Positions 39,578 to 46,983 of a stretch of DNA of 46,983 nucleotides are shown here, piece by piece. The translations under genes and the position numbers were made by a program. This stretch comes from an uncultured Christensenellaceae bacterium (GTDB lineage: Bacteria > Bacillota > Clostridia > Christensenellales > Pumilibacteraceae), in NCBI GenBank assembly GCA_910588155.1, contig CAJUPB010000015.1:1-46983 (forward strand), in the 5' to 3' direction. A model generated the notes under the pieces. That model searched no databases, was not told the DNA's origin, and saw only the letters and a list, made by a program, of their open reading frames with translations. The stretch's first letter is position 1. Each line of letters opens with the position of its first letter.

Positions 39578-41971
39578 CTAATCCGCCTTGACGGACGCGA
39601 CGGCGTTTCCGTATTTGCTTTCTGCGAAAACGGTTATCTCTTTCCCCGTAGGTTTGATTATTGCGAGAGCCTCGCCGTAATAGGTGTCCGTCGTGTCGTC
39701 GAGATAGCTCCTTTCGGCATACGAGCAGCCCGTGCCGAGACCGAGCAGTTCCCCACCCTCGACCTTAACTTTGACATCGGCTCTTGCCAGAGGTTTGACC
39801 TCGCCGTTATTGTCGGTGTACGCTATTCTGACATATGCAAGCTCGTCGGCTTTTATTGCGTCGCTTTCGGGCAAAAGCGTAAGTTTTGTTTCCTTTCCCG
39901 CCGTTCTCATAGAAGTACGGGCGGTTTCGTTTCCTTTTTCGTCGTAAGCGATTGCCGTAGCTTCTCCGTCGCGGTATCTTGTTTTGAACACCGCCCTGCC
40001 GTTCTTGTCGATTTTTTTGACGCCGACGCGTTTGCCGTTTATCACAAGCGCCGCTTTAAAGTCTCTGCTGTATACTTCGACTTTCGTCTTTTTGCCGTCG
40101 CAGCCCTCCCACGACCAACTCGTCTTTGCGTTTGTCATCTTCCACGCCGACGGAGAATGTTTTTCGAAAGCGGTGTCTACGGGAACGACGGCGAACGCTA
40201 TTTTTTCCAGACCGTACATAACTTTCGTATATGCGGCTTCGCCGTGACCTCTGCCCGTTATATCCAATCTGCCGGAACCTGCGGTTATCCAACCCAAGCC
40301 CGTGCCGAATGCGGGCGCATATTTTTTATACTCCCACGCGCCTATGCCCGCCTCGCCGAGATAGTCCATACCCGCCCACACGAAATCGCCTATTATGCGA
40401 GGGTTGTCTTTTGCCAGATTGGCGTATCTGAACGTATCCTTGCAGAACGTTTCGCTGCCCAAAATCAATCGATTCGGATAGCGTTTCAAATCTTTCTTAT
40501 ATCTGTCTATGCCGTAGTTATATCCCGCCACATCCATATTCGCAAATGCGTCGCGGGTTTTGACGTCGCTGCCGTGCAGAGTGGCGCCCCACTTCATAAA
40601 CTTATCGCCCAAAAGACCGGCTATCGTATTGAAGAACTCGCTGCCGACTTTCTTTTTCTTCTTACCTTTGTTTTTAGCCGCTTTTGCTTTGGCTTTTTCC
40701 GCCTTTTTGGCTGCCTTTTCGGCTTTTTTGTCGCTGTACACACCGAAGCCCATAGAGCTCAAATAGTTGAAGAATATGTTTATGCCGCAAGTCACGGGGC
40801 GGGTATCGTCCAACGAATGCAGGTAATCCGTCATTCTCTTCGTCCACTCTATGCCCTTTTTCTGCGCGGTCTCGCTGACTTCGTTGCCCGTGGAATACAG
40901 TATGACAGACGGGTGGTTATAGTCCTTATCCACGATTTCCTTCAAGTCCTTATCCCACCACTCGGAAAAATAGTTCACGTAGTCGTATTCCGTTTTATGA
41001 ATATACCAAACGTCCACGTACTCGTCCATAACCAGCATACCCATTCTGTCGCAGGCATCCAAAAGCGCCTTGCTGCACGGGTTATGCGCCGAACGCACGG
41101 CATTGTAGCCTATTTCTTTCAACAGGCGTATCTTTCTCTCTTCCGCGCTCTTATACGCGCACGCGCCCAAAAGACCGTTGTCGTGGTGTATGCACGCGCC
41201 GTTCAAAATCACTCTTTCGCCGTTTATTTTAAACCCGTCCTCGGGAGTGCAGGTTATTGTTCTGATTCCGAAATTTGCCGACGACTTGTCGTTTCCGCAT
41301 TTTGCGTTGCATTCGTAGAGATACGGTTGCGAAGGCGACCACAATTTTGCGTCCGCAATCTCCAACACGGCTTTGCCGTTTTCCGTCCTCGCCGACGCGC
41401 ACACTCTCTTGCCGGCGCCGATAATTTCCACGTCCGCCTCGCTGCCGTCGCTTGTTTTGACGGATACTTCCACTCTTGCGGGCGAAACGGAAAGCGTCTT
41501 TATTCTGAGACCGTTGTGTTCTATATGTTTCTTGTCCGCAACAAACAGATTGACGTTGCGGTAAATGCCCGAGCCCGAATACCAACGGCTGTTCGGTTGG
41601 TCGGCGTTGCGCGCAACGACCTTTATTTCGTTGCTCTCGCCGCAGCGCAAAAATTCGCCTATATTCACGGTGAAATCGATATATCCGTACGGACGGAACA
41701 CTGCCTTTTCTCCGTTTACGAACACTTCGGCGCATTTATAGACGCCCTCGAATTCCAAACAGACCGTTTTGTTTTCCCACTCTTTCGGCACGTCGAAATT
41801 CTTTACGTATTCGTAATCGTAACTTTCGAACCAACCGATATTGTGTTCTCCGAGCGCTGTATCCGTGCGAGGCTCGTGCATCATCGCATCGTGCGGCAAC
41901 GTGACGGAAGTATAACTCTCCTCGCCTATTCTGCGGTAGCGCCAATCGTCGTTGAAAAGGACGGCAATCAT
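39578..41971 (-). CDS. glycoside hydrolase family 2 enzyme (beta-galactosidase-like)
   Basis: 797 residues, no signal peptide, so intracellular. Domain order is that of GH2: sugar-binding jelly roll (1-150, VTLPHDAMMHEP, SRWYSGSGIYRNV), Ig-like domain, TIM barrel and C-terminal Ig-like domains. Acid/base Glu364 in LYSTGNEVSE and nucleophile Glu507 in LILGSETF; NGACIHHDNGLLG carries substrate-binding His residues. Residues 413-441 form an unusual Lys/Ala insert (about 18 Lys in 29) inside the barrel. SD AAGGAGG precedes the ATG. Monocistronic. Galactosidase versus glucuronidase or mannosidase specificity cannot be fixed from motifs alone. Confidence 0.9.
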   Translation of the reverse strand: MIAVLFNDDWRYRRIGEESYTSVTLPHDAMMHEPRTDTALGEHNIGWFESYDYEYVKNFDVPKEWENKTVCLEFEGVYKCAEVFVNGEKAVFRPYGYIDFTVNIGEFLRCGESNEIKVVARNADQPNSRWYSGSGIYRNVNLFVADKKHIEHNGLRIKTLSVSPARVEVSVKTSDGSEADVEIIGAGKRVCASARTENGKAVLEIADAKLWSPSQPYLYECNAKCGNDKSSANFGIRTITCTPEDGFKINGERVILNGACIHHDNGLLGACAYKSAEERKIRLLKEIGYNAVRSAHNPCSKALLDACDRMGMLVMDEYVDVWYIHKTEYDYVNYFSEWWDKDLKEIVDKDYNHPSVILYSTGNEVSETAQKKGIEWTKRMTDYLHSLDDTRPVTCGINIFFNYLSSMGFGVYSDKKAEKAAKKAEKAKAKAAKNKGKKKKKVGSEFFNTIAGLLGDKFMKWGATLHGSDVKTRDAFANMDVAGYNYGIDRYKKDLKRYPNRLILGSETFCKDTFRYANLAKDNPRIIGDFVWAGMDYLGEAGIGAWEYKKYAPAFGTGLGWITAGSGRLDITGRGHGEAAYTKVMYGLEKIAFAVVPVDTAFEKHSPSAWKMTNAKTSWSWEGCDGKKTKVEVYSRDFKAALVINGKRVGVKKIDKNGRAVFKTRYRDGEATAIAYDEKGNETARTSMRTAGKETKLTLLPESDAIKADELAYVRIAYTDNNGEVKPLARADVKVKVEGGELLGLGTGCSYAERSYLDDTTDTYYGEALAIIKPTGKEITVFAESKYGNAVASVKAD

Positions 41972-42039
41972 TTTACCCCTCCTCCTTAAACCTTTATTCC
42001 AAGCCGAAAGTATATTCGACCCACAGTATTATCCTTGTT

Positions 42040-42068
42040 ATTCTACTATAACAGAGCCGAAAAGTCAA
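42040..42068 (-). promoter_or_regulatory. promoter of the GH2 gene
   Basis: Minus-strand TTGACT (42063-42068), 17-nt spacer, TAGAAT (42040-42045). Confidence 0.65.
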
Positions 42069-42132
42069 GACAAAAAATTGGATTTTATGGACAGAATACG
42101 CTGTTTGTTCGACATCTTACGCGACCGATTTT

Positions 42133-42951
42133 TCAAGCGAAAAGCGTTTTTGCAAGCATTTCGAACTGTTGCGTGGACAGCGCTTCGCCCCTCACGGCAA
42201 GCGGCAAACCGCACTTTTCCAAAGCCTCTTCGCAAGCCGTTCTCGACAGCGAAAAAGCCGCCGTCAGATTGTTTGCCAGCGTCTTTCTTCGCATAGCGAA
42301 CGCCGCCCTCACAAGCGCGGAAAATTTCTTTTTGTCCACGCTTTCGCCGACGTCTTTCGCCGTCATAAGTACGACCGCGCTGTCCACGTTCGGCACAGGG
42401 CAAAACATATCGCGCGATACGTTTACGAGCTTTTTGACCGAAAAGCGGGCGTCTATCGCAACGGTCAGCGCGCCGTAGTCCTTTGTGGAGGGTTTTGCAC
42501 ACATTCTGTCGGCGACTTCTTTCTGTACCATAACGGAAATCGTTTTCGGCAAAACCGCAGTGTCTTCCATAAGTTTGAACAGCACGGGAGTAGTGATGTA
42601 ATACGGCAAATTCGCTATGACTTTATAGTCGCCGCACGCCGTTTCGGACACGTCTTTTGCCTGCATAAAATCGCCGAAAATCAGTTCGACGTTATCGAAC
42701 TCGGACAGCGTGTTTTTCAGCACGGGTTCCAGCGAAGTATCTATTTCGAAAGCTATGACGCGCTTTGCCTTTTCGGCAATTGCCGCCGTCAGCGTGCCTG
42801 CGCCGGCGCCTATTTCCACGACGGTATCGTCCGCCGTCACGCCGCTCTTTTCCACAATCGATTTTAAAAAGTTCTTGTCGGTTATGAAGTTCTGACCGAA
42901 ACGTTTTTGAAACCGAAAACCGTTTTTATTGAGTTCGTTTTTGATGTCCAC
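42133..42951 (-). CDS. rsmA: 16S rRNA dimethyladenosine transferase
   Basis: 272 residues. Dimethylates two adjacent adenines near the 3' end of 16S rRNA. SAM motif I VVEIGAGAGTLTAAIA, motif IV NLPYYITTPV, and the C-terminal VPNVDSAVV. KRFGQNFITDKNF near the N terminus is the family's first hallmark. The GTG at 42951 is taken as the start because it lies 2 nt after the phosphatase stop and just before the conserved region; the open frame extends into the phosphatase gene. Third gene of the lipoprotein operon. Confidence 0.95.
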   Translation of the reverse strand: MDIKNELNKNGFRFQKRFGQNFITDKNFLKSIVEKSGVTADDTVVEIGAGAGTLTAAIAEKAKRVIAFEIDTSLEPVLKNTLSEFDNVELIFGDFMQAKDVSETACGDYKVIANLPYYITTPVLFKLMEDTAVLPKTISVMVQKEVADRMCAKPSTKDYGALTVAIDARFSVKKLVNVSRDMFCPVPNVDSAVVLMTAKDVGESVDKKKFSALVRAAFAMRRKTLANNLTAAFSLSRTACEEALEKCGLPLAVRGEALSTQQFEMLAKTLFA

Positions 42952-42953
42952 GT

Positions 42954-43412
42954 TTACAGCGCTTCCCTTTTCAGATATTCGAGAAAGGCGCGGCAACCGT
43001 CGAAAACGTCGCAATACGCTCTTTCGAAGTCGCGGGTATACCACGGGTCGGCAACGTCGCGCGGCTTGTCCGTGAACGAGCAGAGTTTGTACATCTTATC
43101 GGAATACTTGCCGCCCGACATACATTTCAATTCGTATATATTCTCCCCGTCCATAGCGAGAATATAGTCGCTGTCTTCGAGGTCGGTTTTCGTTATCTTG
43201 CGCGCTATGTGACTGCCGCTTATCCTATGCGAGTCCAACGTTCTCTTAATAGGCGGATAAATCGCAGAGCCTGCCTCGCAAGAGGACGTTCCGCAAGACG
43301 TGATTTCGAATTTATCGGACAAACCCTCTTTTTCAGCCAAATCTTTGAACACAAGTTCCGCCATAGGAGAGCGGCAGATATTGCCCAAGCAGACAAAACA
43401 AACTTTTATCAT
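42954..43412 (-). CDS. low-molecular-weight protein-tyrosine phosphatase
   Basis: 152 residues. P-loop VCLGNICRS at the N terminus (nucleophile Cys8, Arg14) and the general-acid loop VADPWYTRDF near residue 122, the complete LMW-PTP set; arginine-phosphatase (YwlE-type) activity is an alternative since the two are hard to separate by eye. Cytoplasmic. Its ATG overlaps the stop of the large lipoprotein gene (ATGA) and it runs into rsmA 2 nt later. No tyrosine kinase is nearby. Confidence 0.92.
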   Translation of the reverse strand: MIKVCFVCLGNICRSPMAELVFKDLAEKEGLSDKFEITSCGTSSCEAGSAIYPPIKRTLDSHRISGSHIARKITKTDLEDSDYILAMDGENIYELKCMSGGKYSDKMYKLCSFTDKPRDVADPWYTRDFERAYCDVFDGCRAFLEYLKREAL

Positions 43413-46400
43413 ACGTTTTCCTCGCTTTTTGTTACAACCGTGTGTGAGGGGAATTTCGCCTTATAATCATCTGCGAATTCGTCGGGAACGACTATCGTTA
43501 CACTTGTATTGAGTACGTTGGACGCATAGAAATAATTCTTCGGTACTGCCGCGCCGAAGCGCACCTTTTTAAGATTTTTGCAACCGCTCAACGAATTATC
43601 GTTTAATTCGGTCGTCCCGATTAAATTTATTTCTTCCAGCATTGCGCAATTATTGAACGCGTTTTTGGGCAGAGGCGCAGAACCCGTCACCGTCACTTTT
43701 TTAAGCGTGAGCGGAATGTAAAAATAGAAGCCGCTCATCTGATACGTCATTCCGCTGAAATCGTCGGTGCTTTCTCCCGTACGTTTATACCCGAAAATCG
43801 CTCCCAAAACGTTATCGTAATCATATACCGTTTTAGCCCTCTCACCTATAAACGGCAGTGAGATTTCAGTCAAAGGACAGCCGAAGAAAGCGGAACCCCC
43901 TATATATTCGACGCTGTTCGGAACGGTTACGGAAGTAAGAGGCACATTATAGAAAGCTTTGTACCCTATGCTTTTCAATCCGTCGCCGAATGAAACTTCC
44001 GAGAGCAAAACACAGTTGTAGAATGCATAGCTGCCCACTCCCGTAAGCGGCAGCGAGGGAAACGTCGTGAGCTTGGAGCAGCCGTAAAACCCGTATTGTC
44101 CGACGCTCGTCACGCTTTCCAAACCCGTTACGGATATCAGGTTTGTGCAGTTGCCGAAAGCGTATTCGTTAAGAACGGTAATACCGCCGTTCAGCTCTAC
44201 TTCTTCCAGCATACGGCAGTTTCTGAACGCGCTGTCGGGAACAGTTTTCGCATTTGTCACCGTCACTTTTTTTAATGTGGTAGGAATATAGTACCAATAA
44301 TATTCGCCCTTATACGGAATGATATACTGCCGAGTCGCGCCCTCAACGACTTTCGATTCCGTATCCACCAAACGATAACCGAATATATATCCGAACGACC
44401 CTTCAAACGTCGAAGCGCCGGCACTTCTGCCTATGAACGGCAGTGTGATTTCGGTAAGATTACAGCCGCGGAATGCGCCGCTGTTTATCTGCGTCAGACT
44501 GTTCGGCAAAATTACTTTCGTCAAATTCGTATTTTCGAATGCGTTTGCCTTTATAACCCTAACCGGTTTCAAATCTATGACTGCCGGAATTTCCAACTCC
44601 GTCAAAGACGCGTCCGCCAAACCCGTCACGGTTGCAGCGGTATCGCCCGTCGTATAGGTCAGACTGCGTTTATCCGTTCCCTTGACCCAATAAGCATAAA
44701 GACGCGTATCGCCGCCGAAACTCCAAACATCCGAATCGGGCGCGACAATGCAGGTGTTTTTCAGCTGCGTTCCGACTCCGTTCGGCTCGGTGAACCAACC
44801 CTCGAACGAAAAACCCGTTTTATACGGTTCGGGCAGGGACACATTTATAGCGGAGTTATAAATAAAGCCGAGTTTCTGCGTGTCGCTGCCGCTCGTAGCG
44901 CCCTCATACTCAAAAATCGTTTCCGCAGTCCATTTCGCATATAAAGTGACGGTACGGGCATAATCGCAAACCGAATCGACGGTATATTCCGTTCCCTCAC
45001 CCGCTTTCGAGGTAAACCAGCCGCCGAAAACATTACCCTGTTTTTCGGGAACGGGCAATTGACCGAGCGGAGAATCATAAACGTATATCTTTGACGTTTC
45101 CGCGCAAGTTCCGCCTTGCATATCGAATTTGAATGTGATTTTATTCGCCGTCCATTTCGCCGTCAGCGTGAATGCGGAATTTTTATATATCTTTGTCGTT
45201 GCGGTGACTTTGTTCCCGTCGTCGTCGAACCAGCCGTTAAACGTATATCCCGTGCGCGACGTTGCCGGCAAATCAAGGCAATTGCCGCGTATTATATTAG
45301 TGTCTTTTACTTCCCTTCCGCCTGCCTCATCGTAAACAACGTTCAATCTCCACGCCGCATACAGCGTGATTCCTCCTTTTTTCGGATAAGAATATGACAA
45401 ATACTTTTCGCCTCTGCCGCTCGGCTCGGTATACCAGCCGACAAAAGCGGCGGAGTCGCAAACAGGGTCGGGAAGGCTTTCGACTTCGTATTGAGATACA
45501 CCGTAAATTGCCGCAATCTCTGTTTTCGATACCGTTCCCAGCCCGTCGGTATCGAGAGTGATTTTCGTCGTCCACTTGGCGTACAGCGTTCTGTCGTTTG
45601 CCGAAGCATATACGGTTTCTTCGGTGTAAGGATTAAAAAATCCGTACTGCTCGCACCAACCGCCGAACTCGAATCCCTCCCTCGTCGGTGTAGGCAGCCT
45701 GCCCACCGCCTCTTTATAAGTCACTTCCTTGGACGAGGTATCACAAGTGCCGCCCATTGCATTGAAAGTAACGGTATACGTTTTCGGTGTGTACTTGGCA
45801 TACAATATCGTATCACCGAAAATCTCCGTCGAGAAGTCCCACTCCTGCGTCAGCTCTTCGTCAGAGCACCAGCAGACGAAATTATATCCCGTCTTTTGCG
45901 GATTTCTCGGTTCATATACCGTGTAACCGCTGTAAACATAGTTCTGCCAACTTTCTCCTTTGTCGTTGTTCGAAACAAACGTCAGGATATTTCTGTTCGC
46001 ACTCCATTTCGCATACAGCGCGGTATCCGCCAACACTCTTTTTGTATCAAAGTCCCAAACTTTCGTATACTCTTCGTCGGAATACCACCCGGCAAAAGTA
46101 TAGCCTTTCTTTTCCGGGTCGTTCGGACAAACGAGCGTCTCGCCTCTTTTAACAGTTCGGCTCTCAACCGCACTGCCGCCCATAGAATCGAAAGTCACGG
46201 TATATGAAGGCGGAACCGCCGTCGGAGAGTGATATTCGAAACCGTATGTTACGGCATACAAGCCCAATGACTGCGTAAAGCCGAACGTGAATATGCCGCC
46301 GGAAAGCTTTATATAATTAAACACAAGCGACACGGCGGGTTCGGATACCGCAACATTTTCGCCGACCAAAACATATTCCATTTCTCCGACCAGCATAAGA

Positions 46401-46765
46401 GCCGTACCGTCTTTGAAGCGCAGCTTGGTTTCGGAAATTTCAACGCACTTGCCGTACATAGCTATCACGGCATCGTAAGTCGCGTGGTCGGTTTCCGACA
46501 TATCGTTTATATCTATATAGCAGTCTTCCTGTCCCGTAACGGTATAAACAAAACCGTTCAAAACGTAATCCACGAAAAATTCTTCTTTTTCGTCTCCGCT
46601 TCCGCCCACATCGCCCGAGCCGCCTATATCACCGCTTCCGCCGATGTCGCCGTTTCCTCCGTTACCGTTATCGGGGATATGCAGACATCCGACAAGCAAG
46701 AGGCAGGAAACTGCCGTCAAAACCGCAAGCACCGCTATGAAAATAAGTCTGACTGTCTTTTTCAT
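43409..46765 (-). CDS. surface lipoprotein with InlB repeats and BspA-type LRRs
   Basis: 1118 residues. Signal peptide with lipobox LLVGC (Cys27), then a Gly/Ser/Asp-rich spacer with three GDIGGS-type units. Residues about 180-700 hold seven InlB/Listeria-Bacteroides repeats, recognisable from GYTFAGWY...LYAKW. From about 720 to the end are LRR_5/BspA leucine-rich repeats (AFENTNLTKVILPNSLTQI, AFRNCRMLEEVELNG, AFYNCVLLSEVSFG). It should be anchored outside the membrane after processing by Lgt. BspA-type proteins bind host or partner proteins. No LPxTG motif. SD AGAGGG precedes the ATG. It is the first gene before the phosphatase and rsmA, which is an odd pairing. Confidence 0.92.
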   Translation of the reverse strand: MKKTVRLIFIAVLAVLTAVSCLLLVGCLHIPDNGNGGNGDIGGSGDIGGSGDVGGSGDEKEEFFVDYVLNGFVYTVTGQEDCYIDINDMSETDHATYDAVIAMYGKCVEISETKLRFKDGTALMLVGEMEYVLVGENVAVSEPAVSLVFNYIKLSGGIFTFGFTQSLGLYAVTYGFEYHSPTAVPPSYTVTFDSMGGSAVESRTVKRGETLVCPNDPEKKGYTFAGWYSDEEYTKVWDFDTKRVLADTALYAKWSANRNILTFVSNNDKGESWQNYVYSGYTVYEPRNPQKTGYNFVCWCSDEELTQEWDFSTEIFGDTILYAKYTPKTYTVTFNAMGGTCDTSSKEVTYKEAVGRLPTPTREGFEFGGWCEQYGFFNPYTEETVYASANDRTLYAKWTTKITLDTDGLGTVSKTEIAAIYGVSQYEVESLPDPVCDSAAFVGWYTEPSGRGEKYLSYSYPKKGGITLYAAWRLNVVYDEAGGREVKDTNIIRGNCLDLPATSRTGYTFNGWFDDDGNKVTATTKIYKNSAFTLTAKWTANKITFKFDMQGGTCAETSKIYVYDSPLGQLPVPEKQGNVFGGWFTSKAGEGTEYTVDSVCDYARTVTLYAKWTAETIFEYEGATSGSDTQKLGFIYNSAINVSLPEPYKTGFSFEGWFTEPNGVGTQLKNTCIVAPDSDVWSFGGDTRLYAYWVKGTDKRSLTYTTGDTAATVTGLADASLTELEIPAVIDLKPVRVIKANAFENTNLTKVILPNSLTQINSGAFRGCNLTEITLPFIGRSAGASTFEGSFGYIFGYRLVDTESKVVEGATRQYIIPYKGEYYWYYIPTTLKKVTVTNAKTVPDSAFRNCRMLEEVELNGGITVLNEYAFGNCTNLISVTGLESVTSVGQYGFYGCSKLTTFPSLPLTGVGSYAFYNCVLLSEVSFGDGLKSIGYKAFYNVPLTSVTVPNSVEYIGGSAFFGCPLTEISLPFIGERAKTVYDYDNVLGAIFGYKRTGESTDDFSGMTYQMSGFYFYIPLTLKKVTVTGSAPLPKNAFNNCAMLEEINLIGTTELNDNSLSGCKNLKKVRFGAAVPKNYFYASNVLNTSVTIVVPDEFADDYKAKFPSHTVVTKSEENV

Positions 46766-46832
46766 AAAAAAGCCCTCTTTACATAAATATGCCGCAAATC
46801 AAAACAGTGATGCACTTACGGCTTCTTATATC

Positions 46833-46861
46833 ATTATAACACATACTTCGTGCAAAATCAA
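46833..46861 (-). promoter_or_regulatory. promoter of the lipoprotein-phosphatase-rsmA operon
   Basis: Minus-strand TTGATT (46856-46861), 17-nt spacer ending TGT, TATAAT (46833-46838). Confidence 0.8.
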
Positions 46862-46887
46862 GAATTATTTTCATAAGCGCACAACAA

Positions 46888-46924
46888 AAAAGACGCCCCA
46901 CGCCAACCGCGCAAAACGTCTTTT
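46888..46924 (-). terminator. terminator after 5S rRNA
   Basis: AAAAGACG/CGTCTTTT stem with a GC-rich internal region, followed on the minus strand by TTTTTTG. Confidence 0.8.
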
Positions 46925-46937
46925 TCAAAATTTGGAA

Positions 46938-46983
46938 AGCGGCAATTACCTAGTCTCCCGGTCCGTGTCCGGACAAGTACCAT
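46938..46983 (-). rRNA. rrf: 5S ribosomal RNA, 3' part, cut by the window edge
   Basis: On the minus strand the sequence begins ATGGTACTTG, has a CCGG-type stem, then GGGAGACTAGGTAATTGCCGC, matching the 3' third of bacterial 5S rRNA (ATGGTACT...GGGAGAGTAGGTNNNTGCC). The terminator follows within 15 nt. It implies an rRNA operon to the right, transcribed toward this window. The exact 3' end is uncertain by a few bases. Confidence 0.82.

Noticed and set aside
1..46983. CRISPR array, insertion sequence, prophage or tRNA
   Set aside because: I saw no regularly spaced direct repeats, transposase or integrase motifs, or tRNA-like cloverleaf; the only RNA gene is the partial 5S at the right edge.

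Overview
The window looks like chromosome of an uncultured, low-to-medium GC Firmicute of the Clostridia, possibly a Christensenellales-type gut lineage; the phylum is fairly safe, the order is a guess from gene content. Pointers are the HprK, WhiA, DivIVA-like, QueH and DnaE genes, the SD-type starts, the sigma-A promoters of the form TTGACA-N14-TGN-TAtaaT, and the large InlB-repeat/LRR lipoprotein. Most genes lie on the minus strand in tightly packed, often ATGA-overlapping operons.

Layout. 1-700 is AT-rich and holds two frame-broken remnants of membrane/surface genes. 789-5585 has PPi-dependent phosphofructokinase (own promoter and terminator) downstream of a membrane protein-pncB-DivIVA-like-pncA operon, which handles nicotinamide/nicotinate salvage to NAD. 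5609-13984 is an envelope-stress or peptide-immunity style region: an SdpI-like protein and two 900-residue fused ABC transporters in one operon, then another membrane protein. Upstream of the SdpI-like gene and upstream of that membrane protein lie near-identical 69-bp repeats, each carrying a promoter whose -35/-10 spacer contains a pure G tract (9 and 7 G). 14000-19600 has a Myb/SANT-like regulator, a membrane zinc peptidase, a PHP histidinol phosphatase and hisH-hisF-exonuclease. 19623-33923 holds housekeeping genes: lgt, then on the minus strand murB-PHP-whiA-dnaE, pfkA-hypothetical-queH-uvrC and HAD-hprK-amino-acid kinase. 34107-39128 has a Fic-fold protein that has lost its active site and carries a Lys/Ala-rich tail, a Sel1-repeat protein, a small ORF and an HTH-membrane regulator. 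39578-46765 has a GH2 glycosidase with a lysine-rich insert, and an operon of surface lipoprotein, low-molecular-weight phosphatase and rsmA. The right edge is the 3' end of a 5S rRNA gene and its terminator.

The most interesting signals are: (1) paired homopolymeric-G promoters that could phase-vary the immunity/transport operon and its neighbour; (2) the degenerate Fic protein with a histone-like tail; (3) a recurring architecture in which the -10 box sits 6-10 nt before the ATG, implying leaderless mRNAs for at least four or five genes.
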